Counted from the first letter of the stretch, positions 1 to 7,943 are shown. The stretch is 36,510 bases of DNA from Alphaproteobacteria bacterium (GCA_019239415.1 JAFAZW010000068.1:1-36510), one strand, 5' to 3'. Program-made: numbers and translations. The notes: a model not told the origin generated them from the sequence alone.

Positions 1-1024
1 CCACTTCGGCGGGCGTGTCGACCAGCTCGAACATCGCCTCCATATCGATCAGGCCCTGGCGGATCGTCCGGTAGACCCAGCCGAGCATGTCGAGCGGCCG
101 GAAGAGCTGGGCGAGGAAGGTGTTGACGAAGACCACGTCGCCGGTGGTGAACTGGCCGCGGCTCCAGCCCCACACCGTATAGGCCATGGCCCCCGCCATC
201 ATCAGGTTGGTGATCAACGACTGGCCGATGTTGAGCCATGCGAGCGAGACCTCGTTGCGCACGGCGGCATCCGCGAAGGCCCGCATCGCCTGGCCGTAGC
301 GCGCGGCCTCGCGGTCTTCGGCGCCGAAATATTTCACCGTCTCGTAGTTGAGCAGCGAATCGACGGCGCGGGCGATCGCCTGGTTGTCGACCTCGTTCAT
401 CCGCCGCTGGAGGTGCGTTCGCCATTCCGTGACGACCCGCGTGAAGGCGATGTACGCGACGACCATCGCGAGCGTCGCGACGACCAGGCCGGGGCCGAAC
501 TTGACGCCGAAGATGATGCAGACCGCCGCCAGCTCGATCACCGTCGGGGCGATGTTGAAGAGGAGGAAGTAGAGCATCATGTCGATGCTCTTGGTGCCCC
601 GCTCGACGATCTTGGTGAGCGCGCCGGTGCGCCGCTCGAGGTGGAAGCGCAACGACAGATCGTGGATGTGGCGGAACACCGTCTCGGCGAGGCGGCGGGC
701 GGCGTCCTGGCCGACCCGCTCGAAGATGGCGTTCCTCAGATTCTCGAACAGGACGCCGCCGAAACGGGCGCCGGCATATGCGGCGACCAGCGCGACGGCG
801 AGCCCGGCGGCGGCGGTGACGCCGTGCGACATCCGGTCGATCGCGGCCTTGTAGGCGAACGGCATGACGAGGGTCGCCGCCTTCGCCGCGAGCACGAGCA
901 GCACCGCCACGATCACCCGCGCCCTGAGCGCCGGGGCATGGGCGGGCCACAGATAAGGCAGGAAGCGCCGCAGCGCCTTCCAGCCGGCGCGGGGGGTGGT
1001 GTCGGGATTCTCGAGCGGCCGCAT
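1..1024 (-). CDS. ATM1/HMT1-type ABC exporter, N-terminal part (runs off left edge)
   Basis: About 341 residues of the membrane half of an ABC half-transporter are visible; the nucleotide-binding domain lies beyond base 1. The ATG at 1022-1024 starts MRPLENPDTTPRAGWK. The region after the first membrane segments (VGQDAARRLAETVFRHIHDL, then LSLRFHLERRTGALTKIVER and GTKSID) is the hallmark stretch of the ABCB7/ATM1/HMT1 branch, which exports glutathione- or persulfide-linked compounds and supports Fe-S or metal homeostasis. This is a plasma-membrane homodimeric exporter in bacteria. Several hydrophobic helices follow the expected TMD layout (around residues 35-55, 70-90, 150-190 and 265-290). 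The assignment to the ATM1 branch rests on the conserved intracellular loop. The exact substrate cannot be told. Confidence 0.9.
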   Translation of the reverse strand, partial: MRPLENPDTTPRAGWKALRRFLPYLWPAHAPALRARVIVAVLLVLAAKAATLVMPFAYKAAIDRMSHGVTAAAGLAVALVAAYAGARFGGVLFENLRNAIFERVGQDAARRLAETVFRHIHDLSLRFHLERRTGALTKIVERGTKSIDMMLYFLLFNIAPTVIELAAVCIIFGVKFGPGLVVATLAMVVAYIAFTRVVTEWRTHLQRRMNEVDNQAIARAVDSLLNYETVKYFGAEDREAARYGQAMRAFADAAVRNEVSLAWLNIGQSLITNLMMAGAMAYTVWGWSRGQFTTGDVVFVNTFLAQLFRPLDMLGWVYRTIRQGLIDMEAMFELVDTPAEV

Positions 1025-1115
1025 CGTCGCCCTACGTAGGGATGCGGAGGACGGTTCCCAAGGAACGGCTGCGAAACGGCGGGAACAGGGGGACTTAACG
1101 GAGGTTTAGCTGGTC

Positions 1116-1388
1116 ATGGGACCGGGCATCTTCCTGATCGCGATCATGGGCTGCGGCGAAGGACACGCGCCGTGCCAGACGGTGCGGACCCTCGAAACGC
1201 GCTACGAGACCCGCGCCGCCTGCACCGCCGCGACCGAAGCCGCGCTTTCAAGCGCGACCGACGTCGACGCGCCGGTGGTGGTGGCGCAGTGCGTCGCGGC
1301 CGGCGCCAGGCCGAACGTCGGTGCCGCCGACGTCAGGCTCCCCGCACCCGGACGCGCCAGCCTGCGCGTGAGCCCCTTGAGGAGCTGA
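1116..1388 (+). CDS. Small exported/anchored hypothetical protein (90 aa)
   Basis: No named family is recognised. The protein starts with a short hydrophobic stretch (GPGIFLIAIMGCGEG), then has regularly spaced Cys residues (GCGEG, APCQTV, RAACTA, VAQCV) that suggest a small periplasmic, disulfide-bonded protein. A GGAGG lies about 13 bases before the ATG. Proteins with the same start and Cys spacing are familiar as conserved hypotheticals in sphingomonads (from memory, not checked). The tail after about residue 65 (ARPNVGAADVRLPAPGRAS) looks less constrained. The gene shares its frame with the HNH-like fragment that follows, the two being separated by a single TGA at 1386-1388. Confidence 0.6.
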   Translation: MGPGIFLIAIMGCGEGHAPCQTVRTLETRYETRAACTAATEAALSSATDVDAPVVVAQCVAAGARPNVGAADVRLPAPGRASLRVSPLRS

Positions 1389-1676
1389 GCCGCGCGCGGC
1401 GAAGCCGAGCGATCCTGCTTCCTGTGCGGCCGGCCGCTCGGCGCGCGCGTCGAGTGGCACCACCCCGTCCCGAAGAGCCGCGGCGGCCGGGAGACGGCGC
1501 CGGTCCATCCGATATGCCACCGTGCGATCCACCGCGCCCTGCCGAACGCTGCGCTGGCGAAGGATTTCGCGACCGCGGCGGCGCTGCGCATCCAGCCCGA
1601 ACTCGCCCGGTTCATCGCCTGGGTCGCCGACAAGCCGCCGGACTTCCACGCGCCGACCCGCCGGCCGAGGCGCTGA
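1389..1676 (+). pseudogene. HNH-nuclease-like fragment lacking a usable start codon
   Basis: The frame after the TGA at 1386-1388 reads AARGEAERSCFLCGRPLG, then WHHPVPKSRGGRE, HPICHRAIH, and ends KPPDFHAPTRRPRR at a TGA (1674-1676). The CxxC pair, the WHH-PKSRGG block and the HxxCHxxxH block are those of small HNH-type zinc proteins common in sphingomonads. No ATG, GTG or TTG exists in frame between the TGA and the conserved core. A GTG (1368) and a TTG (1377) sit in frame just before the TGA, so the most likely reading is an HNH gene broken by one early nonsense codon; a non-canonical CTG start is the alternative. The catalytic core looks undamaged. Confidence 0.6.
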
Positions 1677-1683
1677 TCTCGAC

Positions 1684-3624
1684 TCAGCCGGCGGGATTGT
1701 ATTTCTTCAGGAAGGCCTCGAGGCGGTCGAAATAATCCTGGAGGTGGACGGGGTCATCAAGCCCGTGGCCTTCATTGTCGTACGCCACATATTCGAAGGG
1801 CTTGCCGGCTGCGGCGAGCGCCTTCGCATAGAGGGCCGACTGCTTGATGGGCACCCGCGTGTCCTCCTTGCCGTGGGCGAGGAAGATCGGGACCTTGAGC
1901 TTCTCGACCTGCGCGAGCGGCGAGATGTCCGCGGCGCCGGCATCGCCCTGCACCCGCTGCTTCCAATCCCGGGCCGCCTTGGCGCTGTGGAAGGAGTCCG
2001 CCGAGTAGCGCAGCTGGCGGCCGACGTCGCTGATCCCGGCGAGGCTCGCGGCGCAGCGATAGCGCTCCGGGTTGCGGGTGGCCGCCCACAACGCCGCATA
2101 GCCCCCGTAGGAGGCGCCGACCATGCAGACGCGCTTGGCATCGGCGATACCTTCTTTGGCCAGCCAGTCCATGCCGTCGTCGAGATCGTCCTGCATGGCC
2201 CGGCCCCACTGGCCGTTGCCCTTCTCCTCGAACACGCGGCCATAGCTCTCCGAGCCGCGATAATTGGGCTGCAGCACCGCATAGCCGCGATTGGCGAGGA
2301 ACTGGACGTAAGGGTCGTAATCGCCGTTGTCGCGGACGCCGAACGGGCCACCGTGCGGCATGATCACCAACGGCAGCCCCTTCGGCGTCCGGCCAGGGGG
2401 CAGCGTCAGGTAGCCATGGATGATGAGGCCGTCGCGCGCCTGGTAGGAGACGGGCCTGGTCGCCGCCAGCACCTTGCCCTTCAGCCGGTCGTTGATGCCG
2501 GCCATCTTGTGCATCACGCCCTCGGCCGGGCTGAAATAATAATAAGCGCCGGGATCGTTGGCACCGGTGACGAGCACGATCAGCAGCGAATCGTCGCGGG
2601 TGCGCGAAACGATCCACGCCTCGCGGGGGCTGATCGCCTTGTCGAGCGCCGCCTGGATTTCCTTCATCTTCGGGTCGAACCATTCGACCCGGTCGCGCTC
2701 GTCCGTGTAGGTGACCGCCTCGACCTTGCTGCCGTCGGCGGACAGGAAATAGTCGCTGACGTCGTTGGTCTTGCTCTCGAAAACGAGGTCGCCGAGTGCC
2801 AAGGTCGCATAGTTGAACCGGTAGAGCGCGTCGCGGCCGGTCTTCTCGTCGGAAAGGATATAGCCCTCGTCCCCGTCCAGTGCGAAGCGGAGCAGGCCGA
2901 GCGAGGCCTTGCGATCGTCGTAGCGGGCACTGCCGGCGCGCCGGAAGCTCTCGCCTTCGCTGCGGCGGTAGACGAGCGACCATTTGCGGTCGCTATAGCC
3001 GACGCCGGCGCGGACCACGCCGCGGCCGTCGGCATACCAGTCCCAAACGTCGTCGCGCTGGTGGACGACCTCCTTCATCGCGCGGGTGGCGAGATCGACG
3101 CGGAAGACGGACGGGTAATCGTAGATCGTCCGCTGGATGGCGAGCAGCATCCAGGCGCCGTCGGGGTCGACGTAGAGGATGTCGTCGCCCTTGGCGCCCT
3201 CGTCGCGGTCGCCGACGAACCCGACCGTCTTCGTGGCCGCATCGAGCAGCATCAGGCGGGTGACGTAGATCTCGCCGCCTTCCCAGGGCTGGGTCTTGCC
3301 GATGCTGATCAGTGCCCGCGTCGGCCCGGCCCAGCGGAAGGAGACCAGCTCGGTATCCTTCGGCAGCGCGAACAGCTTGACGCCCTTTTCCCCGGTCGGG
3401 ACCAGCGCCAGTGCCAGGCGCCCCGCGGCGGTGGTCCTCGCGAGGACCCACTTGCCGTCCGGCGAGAGCTTCGGACGCGAGAGCAGCGGCCGCGCCGCAA
3501 AATCGGCGCTGGGGATGAGCGGCACCGCCGCCTCGGCCTCGGGCGCCGCGACGGGAACGGGCGCCTGCGCGGCGGCCGCCGTTCCCGCGGCGCAACCGAG
3601 CGCCGCCGCTATCCAGTATCGCAT
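1684..3624 (-). CDS. Secreted S9-family (prolyl oligopeptidase-type) peptidase
   Basis: A 646-aa serine peptidase of the alpha/beta-hydrolase fold. The signal peptide is MRYWIAAALGCAAGTAAAAQ. A beta-propeller-like N-terminal half (residues about 50-370, with SPDGKWVLA-type blades) is followed by the catalytic domain. The nucleophile is in GASYGGYAAL (about residue 510), the acid in HGKEDTRVP (about 595) and the histidine in NEGHGL (about 630). These enzymes cut short peptides, probably in the periplasm. It ends close to the HNH-like fragment in convergent orientation and stands alone. The long plus-strand frames over it are shadows. Confidence 0.93.
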   Translation of the reverse strand: MRYWIAAALGCAAGTAAAAQAPVPVAAPEAEAAVPLIPSADFAARPLLSRPKLSPDGKWVLARTTAAGRLALALVPTGEKGVKLFALPKDTELVSFRWAGPTRALISIGKTQPWEGGEIYVTRLMLLDAATKTVGFVGDRDEGAKGDDILYVDPDGAWMLLAIQRTIYDYPSVFRVDLATRAMKEVVHQRDDVWDWYADGRGVVRAGVGYSDRKWSLVYRRSEGESFRRAGSARYDDRKASLGLLRFALDGDEGYILSDEKTGRDALYRFNYATLALGDLVFESKTNDVSDYFLSADGSKVEAVTYTDERDRVEWFDPKMKEIQAALDKAISPREAWIVSRTRDDSLLIVLVTGANDPGAYYYFSPAEGVMHKMAGINDRLKGKVLAATRPVSYQARDGLIIHGYLTLPPGRTPKGLPLVIMPHGGPFGVRDNGDYDPYVQFLANRGYAVLQPNYRGSESYGRVFEEKGNGQWGRAMQDDLDDGMDWLAKEGIADAKRVCMVGASYGGYAALWAATRNPERYRCAASLAGISDVGRQLRYSADSFHSAKAARDWKQRVQGDAGAADISPLAQVEKLKVPIFLAHGKEDTRVPIKQSALYAKALAAAGKPFEYVAYDNEGHGLDDPVHLQDYFDRLEAFLKKYNPAG

Positions 3625-3694
3625 ATCCCGTGCCCCCGCGGCTGGCCTGTTTCCCGCCGCTCAGGATACAGCGAAGTTACGCCCTGCCAAGGCT

Positions 3695-4252
3695 TTAGAC
3701 GAGACGGAGAGCGTTCACGGCGACAATGGCGGCGGTCGCCAGAAAGAGTGAGGCCGCGAGGATCCGCAGCGCCGTCATCGGCACCGCGCGGACGAATGCG
3801 TCGCCCCCGCCGGCGGCCGGGACGACCACCACGAGGGTACCGGCGAACGCTGCCGCGGCCACGGGAAACGCGGTGTCGTAATAGGCCGCCAGGGCGGCGA
3901 CGACATATTGCGTCTTGTCGCCCCAGCCGGCGCGGGCGAACGCGACCAGCGAAGTGAGGAAGCCTCCGCCGCGCGGCTTGGGCGGCTTCGGCGCCTCCCC
4001 GATCAGGCCCGCCACTCCGGCAAAGCCGAGCGCGACGGCGAGAAGCAAGGCGGCGGCGCCTGCCGTCACCTCGCGCCGCAGCGCCATACCGGCATAGGCG
4101 GCGACGAGGCTGTTCGCTGCCGCCGTGAGCGCGAGGGCGCTAAGGATCGTGACGGTGCCGTAACGCTCGCGCAGCATCGCTCCGACCCGCTGGCTCTTGT
4201 CGGCCCAGCCGCCGAGCAGGGCGGCGGCGAAGGCGGTGACGAGCGGCTCCAA
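3695..4252 (-). CDS. GDT1/TMEM165-like (UPF0016) transporter with altered motifs
   Basis: A 185-aa polytopic membrane protein with the internal two-fold repeat of the GDT1/TMEM165 cation transporter family (Mn2+/Ca2+ export). The two signature motifs appear as GGWADKSQ (near residue 15) and AGWGDKTQ (near residue 110). In the family each motif normally begins with a Glu (E-x-G-D-K-T/S), and here both are Gly. The TTG start (4250-4252) follows the TGA of the upstream gene directly (TGAGTTG), implying translational coupling. An ATG-initiated longer frame would run into the 106-aa gene and is rejected. Family assignment is good; activity is doubtful given the lost acidic residues. Confidence 0.8.
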   Translation of the reverse strand: MEPLVTAFAAALLGGWADKSQRVGAMLRERYGTVTILSALALTAAANSLVAAYAGMALRREVTAGAAALLLAVALGFAGVAGLIGEAPKPPKPRGGGFLTSLVAFARAGWGDKTQYVVAALAAYYDTAFPVAAAAFAGTLVVVVPAAGGGDAFVRAVPMTALRILAASLFLATAAIVAVNALRLV

Positions 4253-4253
4253 C

Positions 4254-4574
4254 TCAGCCGCAGAGGCGAACGGAGACCGAGGCGAGCATCGCCTGCGTCG
4301 CCTCCTCGTCGAGCCGCTCGCAGCCGATCGCATCCCGCAGCCGGGCGAGGTAGAGCGAAGGCGGGCAGGCGCCGGCGTCGCGGGCGGCGCGGCCAAGCGC
4401 CTCGGCAAGCCGCGCGACCGGGGTCAGGCCGTACGCGGCGGCCAGGGTGCGGATCGTCTCCGCCTGGTCCTGCATCGCGGCGGCGCCGCAGCGGTGGATG
4501 CAGTCCTGCAGGGTGGCGAGCCGCTCGCACAGCTCCGCCCGCACCAGCAACATTCCCTCGTCCGCCGGCTGCAT
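4254..4574 (-). CDS. Conserved hypothetical helical protein (106 aa)
   Basis: No family is recognised. The protein is predicted all-helical, with a Cys/His-containing segment (QDCIHRCGAAAMQDQ) and two Cys near the C-terminal half (DAGACPPS, DAIGCERL). The start chosen is the ATG at 4572-4574 (MQPADEGM), with GGAGA about 8 bases upstream. The longer frame to 4685 adds an Arg-rich leader that overlaps the rpmG upstream region and looks spurious. The gene is followed by the GDT1-like gene with a 1-base gap, so the two are probably one operon. Confidence 0.65.
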   Translation of the reverse strand: MQPADEGMLLVRAELCERLATLQDCIHRCGAAAMQDQAETIRTLAAAYGLTPVARLAEALGRAARDAGACPPSLYLARLRDAIGCERLDEEATQAMLASVSVRLCG

Positions 4575-4645
4575 CGGCCGTCTCCTCGCTTTGCGGAAGC
4601 GACGATGCGCGCTTATGGTTACCGAAGCGTTAAACCGGCGCCGCC

Positions 4646-4674
4646 TTGACAGGGCGGGCCTTTCACGGCACAGG
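4646..4674 (+). promoter_or_regulatory. Possible rpmG promoter
   Basis: A perfect TTGACA (4646-4651) is followed, after 17 bases, by a poor -10 match (CACAGG). It lies about 70 bases before the rpmG gene. The -35 element is exact; the -10 is weak, so the call is tentative. Confidence 0.3.
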
Positions 4675-4744
4675 CGGCGGCGCATGACGGGCGGCGGATG
4701 GCCGCCCTTACTTTTTGCAACACCCCAGTTTTTGAGAGGCTGTC

Positions 4745-4912
4745 ATGGCCAAGCCGACCACCGTCAAGATCAAGCTCGTCAGCACCGCCGACACCGGCTT
4801 CTTCTACGTGACCAAGAAGAATCCGCGGAACATCACCGAGAAGATGACCTTCCGCAAGTACGATCCCGTGGCGCGCAAGCACGTCGACTTCAAGGAAGCC
4901 AAGATCAAGTAA
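4745..4912 (+). CDS. rpmG: 50S ribosomal protein L33
   Basis: A 55-aa protein, [20 protein letters not shown] then YVTKKNPRN and [18 protein letters not shown]: full-length L33 of the large ribosomal subunit. It lacks the CxxC pairs of zinc-binding L33, so it is the zinc-free (C-) type. It is monocistronic, with a strong terminator downstream. Nearness to the divK-type gene matches what I recall of sphingomonad gene order. Confidence 0.97.
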   Translation: MAKPTTVKIKLVSTADTGFFYVTKKNPRNITEKMTFRKYDPVARKHVDFKEAKIK

Positions 4913-4953
4913 GGCGTCGCGGCTCCGGCCGCGTGCCGCTTCGGCCTCCCTGC

Positions 4954-4985
4954 AAGCGCCCCGCCGCGAGGTTGGGGCGCTTTTT
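4954..4985 (+). terminator. Rho-independent terminator of rpmG
   Basis: A perfect 9-bp stem AAGCGCCCC / GGGGCGCTT (4954-4962 with 4974-4982) is capped by an 11-base loop and followed by a T run (TTTTT, 4981-4985). It lies 42 bases after the rpmG stop. Confidence 0.88.
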
Positions 4986-5000
4986 GGCGTGCGCCGAATT

Positions 5001-5026
5001 TCCCTCTCCCCTTGAGGGGGAGGGAG
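5001..5026. repeat. CT/GA-rich hairpin repeat
   Basis: TCCCTCTCCCC-TTGA-GGGGGAGGGA forms a compact hairpin between the convergent rpmG and gst genes. Related sequence occurs at 13402-13510 and 26551-26600. It may also act as a terminator for gst on the minus strand. Confidence 0.6.
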
Positions 5027-5027
5027 T

Positions 5028-5681
5028 CTAGGCAGGCGCGTTCGCCGCGAACGGACGCAGCTGGTCGGCCAGCGCCTTCTGGAAGGCCGGACGCGATTCG
5101 CAGCGCGCCACGTAGGCGGAGAGCGTCGGACGGCCCTCGATCAGGCCGCACGTGTCGCCGATGCGCAGCACGCTGGTCATCATGAGGTCGCCGACGGTGA
5201 AGCCGCCTTCCTCGAGGAACGGCTTCTCGCCGAGCCGCTCGGCGAGCTGATCCAGCCGTCGCTCGGCCATTTCCAGCGCGCTCGGCCGACGCAGCTTCGC
5301 CCATTCCTCGTCCTTGTAGAAGCCGAGGATGAGGGCGATCTGCTGGACGTGGGGCTCGATGCTGTTCAGCGCCGCGAACACCCACTGCACCGCCTTCGCC
5401 CGGGCCGCGCCGTCATGCGGCATCAGCGTCTCGGACCGTGCCGCGATGCGCAGCACGATGGCCCCGGATTCGAACAGCCGGAGCCCGTCTTCCTCATAAG
5501 CCGGCACCTGTCCGAACGGCTGGATCTCCCGATACTGCGCGCTCGCCTGGTCCTCGCCGAGGCCGATCAGCACCTCCTCGTAGGGCTGCCCCGCTTCCTC
5601 GAGCGCCCAGCGCACCCTGAGGTCGCGCACCAGCCCCTGCGCGAAGGGCGGCACCCATTTGAAAGCGTAGACGCGGATCAT
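5028..5681 (-). CDS. Glutathione S-transferase family protein
   Basis: A 217-aa soluble GST-fold protein. The thioredoxin-like N-terminal domain (residues 1-85) has the Val-cis-Pro element GQVPAYEEDG and the following FESGAIV, which holds the glutathione gamma-Glu contact (E-S). The helical C-terminal domain runs about 95-210 and contains TVGDLMMTS (the N-capping box region). The start is the ATG at 5679-5681, which overlaps the TGA of the DivK-SRPBCC gene (ATGA), so the two are translationally coupled. The longer frame to 6062 is antisense-type noise inside the upstream gene. The substrate is unknown. Confidence 0.9.
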   Translation of the reverse strand: MIRVYAFKWVPPFAQGLVRDLRVRWALEEAGQPYEEVLIGLGEDQASAQYREIQPFGQVPAYEEDGLRLFESGAIVLRIAARSETLMPHDGAARAKAVQWVFAALNSIEPHVQQIALILGFYKDEEWAKLRRPSALEMAERRLDQLAERLGEKPFLEEGGFTVGDLMMTSVLRIGDTCGLIEGRPTLSAYVARCESRPAFQKALADQLRPFAANAPA

Positions 5682-6517
5682 CGCTGCTCCTCCCCTCCCT
5701 GCTCCAGCCGGTCGGCAAGCGCATCGAGCAGGGCCGCCCAGCCGCGTGCGATCTGCTCCGCGCTGACCGGGGCATCCGGCGCGCGGGTTTGCGTCAGCGT
5801 GAGCGTGCAGCCCTCCTCGGCCGCCGCCACGGCCACGGTGACCCGCTCCTCGCGCTCGGAATAGAGCGGTACGGCGAGGGTGAAGACGAGCCGCTCCGGC
5901 CGCTCGATCGCCTCGTAACGGCCGGTGTGGAGCACCTCCTCCTCGCCGCGCCGTTCGACGATTTCGTAACGGCCCCCGACATCGGGGTGGACCTCGCTGC
6001 GGATCAGCGCGCCCTCCGCCGTGCGAAACAGCCAGTCCCCGACCGTCGCCGGATCGAGCCACGCGTCGAAGACGGCTTCGGCGGGGGCGGCGAAGCGGCG
6101 CGTGACGCGCACCTCGGCCTCGTCCTCGGTCTCAGGCTCCACCGGACGCGGCGCGGCGAGCAAGGCGCGCACGGCCTCGACGAAGCGAACGACCGAGATC
6201 GGCTTCGATACGTAGCCCTCCGCGCCGGCCTCGCGGATGCGCTCCTCGTCGCCTTTGGCGGCATAGGCGGTCACCGCCATGATGGGCACGCCGCGCAGCT
6301 CGGCGTCGGCCTTCAGCTGCTCGATCAGCTCAAGCCCGCTGATATGCGGCATCTGGATGTCCATGACGATGAGGTCCGGCCCGAAGGCACGGGCGCGCGC
6401 GACCGCCTCGCGGCCGTCGCGGACCGGCTCCGCCTCGTAGCGGTGGGCGCGGAGCAGGTCGCAGAACAGCTTCAGGTTGAGCTCGTTGTCCTCGACAACC
6501 AGGATTTTTTGTCCCAC
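5678..6517 (-). CDS. DivK-like receiver fused to an SRPBCC/AHSA1 domain
   Basis: A 279-aa two-domain protein. Residues 1-120 are an almost canonical DivK response regulator: start GQKILVVEDNELNLKLF, acidic pocket E9/D10, phospho-acceptor D53 in LIVMDIQMP, T83 in MAVTAYA, K105 in SKPIS, and the DivK-typical KGDEERIREAG. A short acidic linker (about 123-135, ETEDEAE) leads into an SRPBCC/AHSA1 lipid- or ligand-binding domain (about 136-279: VRVTRRFAAPAEAVFDAWLD, DVGGRYEIV, GRYEAIERPERLVFT, LTLTQTR). DivK proteins are normally about 120-130 aa and single-domain. DivK controls cell-cycle kinases (DivJ/PleC/DivL). The fusion is seen directly in one open frame; its role is unknown. It is coupled to gst by ATGA and divergent from the DUF3572 gene. 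Confidence 0.9.
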   Translation of the reverse strand: MGQKILVVEDNELNLKLFCDLLRAHRYEAEPVRDGREAVARARAFGPDLIVMDIQMPHISGLELIEQLKADAELRGVPIMAVTAYAAKGDEERIREAGAEGYVSKPISVVRFVEAVRALLAAPRPVEPETEDEAEVRVTRRFAAPAEAVFDAWLDPATVGDWLFRTAEGALIRSEVHPDVGGRYEIVERRGEEEVLHTGRYEAIERPERLVFTLAVPLYSEREERVTVAVAAAEEGCTLTLTQTRAPDAPVSAEQIARGWAALLDALADRLEQGGEEQR

Positions 6518-6534
6518 CGGCGCTCCTCTAGAAG

Positions 6535-6807
6535 ATGCTCAAGGATCGCACAAACCGCCCCGACCCGGAAGCACTCGCGCTGTCGGCGCTCGGCTGGGTG
6601 CTGGCCGACGACGGCCGCGCGCAGCGCCTGCTCGCGCTGACCGGCCTCACCCCCGACGACCTGCGGGGGCGACTGGCGCAGGCGAGCGTGCAGGCGGCGA
6701 TCCTCGGCTTCCTCGAAGCGCACGAGCCGGACCTCGTCGCCTGCGCCGAAGCGCTGGACGTCGCGCCGTCGCAGCTGGTCGACGCGCGACGGGAGCTGGA
6801 GCGGTGA
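6535..6807 (+). CDS. DUF3572 family protein
   Basis: A 90-aa helical protein matching the DUF3572 pattern (ALALSALGWVLADDGRAQRL, then GLTPDDLR, ILGFLEAHEPDLVA). The family is restricted mainly to Alphaproteobacteria and sits next to divK in many genomes; its function is unknown. It is divergent from the DivK-type gene with only 17 bases between starts, so promoters must overlap. The stop overlaps the GTG of the next gene (GTGA). Confidence 0.88.
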   Translation: MLKDRTNRPDPEALALSALGWVLADDGRAQRLLALTGLTPDDLRGRLAQASVQAAILGFLEAHEPDLVACAEALDVAPSQLVDARRELER

Positions 6808-7430
6808 GCCGCCCATTGCTCATTACCGATTGCGACGAGGTGCTGCTGCACATGATCTCGCATTTCGCCGACTGGGTGGCGGAGGCGCACGATCTGTCCT
6901 TCGACCTCACCGCGCCGGGCTTCCGCAACGCTTTGCTGACGAAGCAGGGCGAGCCGGTGCCGGCGGAGCAGGTCTGGCCGCTGCTCGACGGCTTCCTGGT
7001 GACCGAGATGCACCGGCAGAACGTCGTCCCAGGGGCCGTCGAGGCGCTGCGCAGGATCGGCGAGGTCGCCGAAATCGTCATCCTCACCAACATCGGCGAC
7101 GAATTCGAGGCGGCGCGGGTCGAGCAGCTCGAGCGCTTCGAGATCCGCCACCGCGTGCTCTGCAACCGCGGCGGCAAGGGCCCGCCGGTCGCCGAGCTGG
7201 TGGCCGAGATGCGCCCGTCGGCGACGGTGTTCGTCGACGACCTGCCGGTGCACCATGAATCGGTGGCGGGGCACGCGCCGGACGTGTGGCGCCTGCACAT
7301 GATCGCCGAGCCGCGCCTCGCCGCCCACACCCCGCCCGCGCCCCACGCCCACGCGCGGATCGACATGTGGGACGAGGCGGTGCCGTGGGTCTTGGCGCGG
7401 CTCGGGCAGGGCCCGGCGCCGCGAGGCTGA
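6804..7430 (+). CDS. HAD-superfamily hydrolase
   Basis: A 208-aa protein beginning at a GTG that overlaps the previous TGA. HAD motifs: I, LLITDCDEVLL (catalytic Asp pair D-x-D); II, VILTNIG; a Lys in NRGGKGP (motif III); IV, TVFVDDLPVHHES. A helical cap lies between motifs I and II. These are phosphatases or dehalogenase-like enzymes; no substrate can be named. It is operonic with DUF3572 and probably with the next gene. Confidence 0.85.
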   Translation: MSRPLLITDCDEVLLHMISHFADWVAEAHDLSFDLTAPGFRNALLTKQGEPVPAEQVWPLLDGFLVTEMHRQNVVPGAVEALRRIGEVAEIVILTNIGDEFEAARVEQLERFEIRHRVLCNRGGKGPPVAELVAEMRPSATVFVDDLPVHHESVAGHAPDVWRLHMIAEPRLAAHTPPAPHAHARIDMWDEAVPWVLARLGQGPAPRG

Positions 7431-7432
7431 CG

Positions 7433-7885
7433 ATGCGGCTCACCTTCACCAAGCGCGGCGGCAAGCATGACGATCTCGCGATCAATCGGGAGGGGCAAAC
7501 GATCGAGACGATCCGCTGCCCCAAGCAGGGCATCATCCCGCACGACATGATCCATTATGCGGTGGAGAGCAGCCTCGCCCACCGCGGTTTCTTCACCTTG
7601 ATCGCCGAAGGGAAAGGCGCAGGCTATGCGACCAAGGGCGGCGACAGCGAGGAAGCGATCGAACGGCTGGTCGAGACCTTCCAGGCCGAGATGTGGGGAG
7701 GCCGGGTTCCCGCCGCCGAGCTCCTCGCCACCTACGAGCATGCCTGCGGCGCCCGGGGCCATGGCGCCGTCCCGATCTCGCCCGCGGACGTCGAGGCGGT
7801 GCGCGCGCGGCTGGACGAGCTCACCGAACGCTGGTCGAAGGTCCCGCTGAACGGCTCCCTCACCCTCAAGCTTCGAGGCGCTTGA
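7433..7885 (+). CDS. Conserved hypothetical protein (150 aa)
   Basis: No named family is recognised. The ATG at 7433 is 2 bases after the HAD stop. The N-terminal half looks like a small beta domain (MRLTFTKRGGKHDDLAI, then IRCPKQGIIPHDMIHYAVES), the C-terminal half is helical (PADVEAVRARLDELTERW). The IRCPKQGIIPHDMIHY segment is compact and probably conserved. No signal peptide or membrane segment. Likely last gene of the DUF3572 operon. Confidence 0.75.
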   Translation: MRLTFTKRGGKHDDLAINREGQTIETIRCPKQGIIPHDMIHYAVESSLAHRGFFTLIAEGKGAGYATKGGDSEEAIERLVETFQAEMWGGRVPAAELLATYEHACGARGHGAVPISPADVEAVRARLDELTERWSKVPLNGSLTLKLRGA

Positions 7886-7943
7886 CCGGCGGCCCCGGCC
7901 GCTGCACCGGCGGCGGCGCGAACCTAGCGGACGGAGGGGCGAG

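Noticed and set aside
1522-3957. 811-codon open frame on the plus strand
   Set aside because: Antisense shadow of the S9 peptidase; low-complexity Arg/Pro/Gly composition at its end and no motif.
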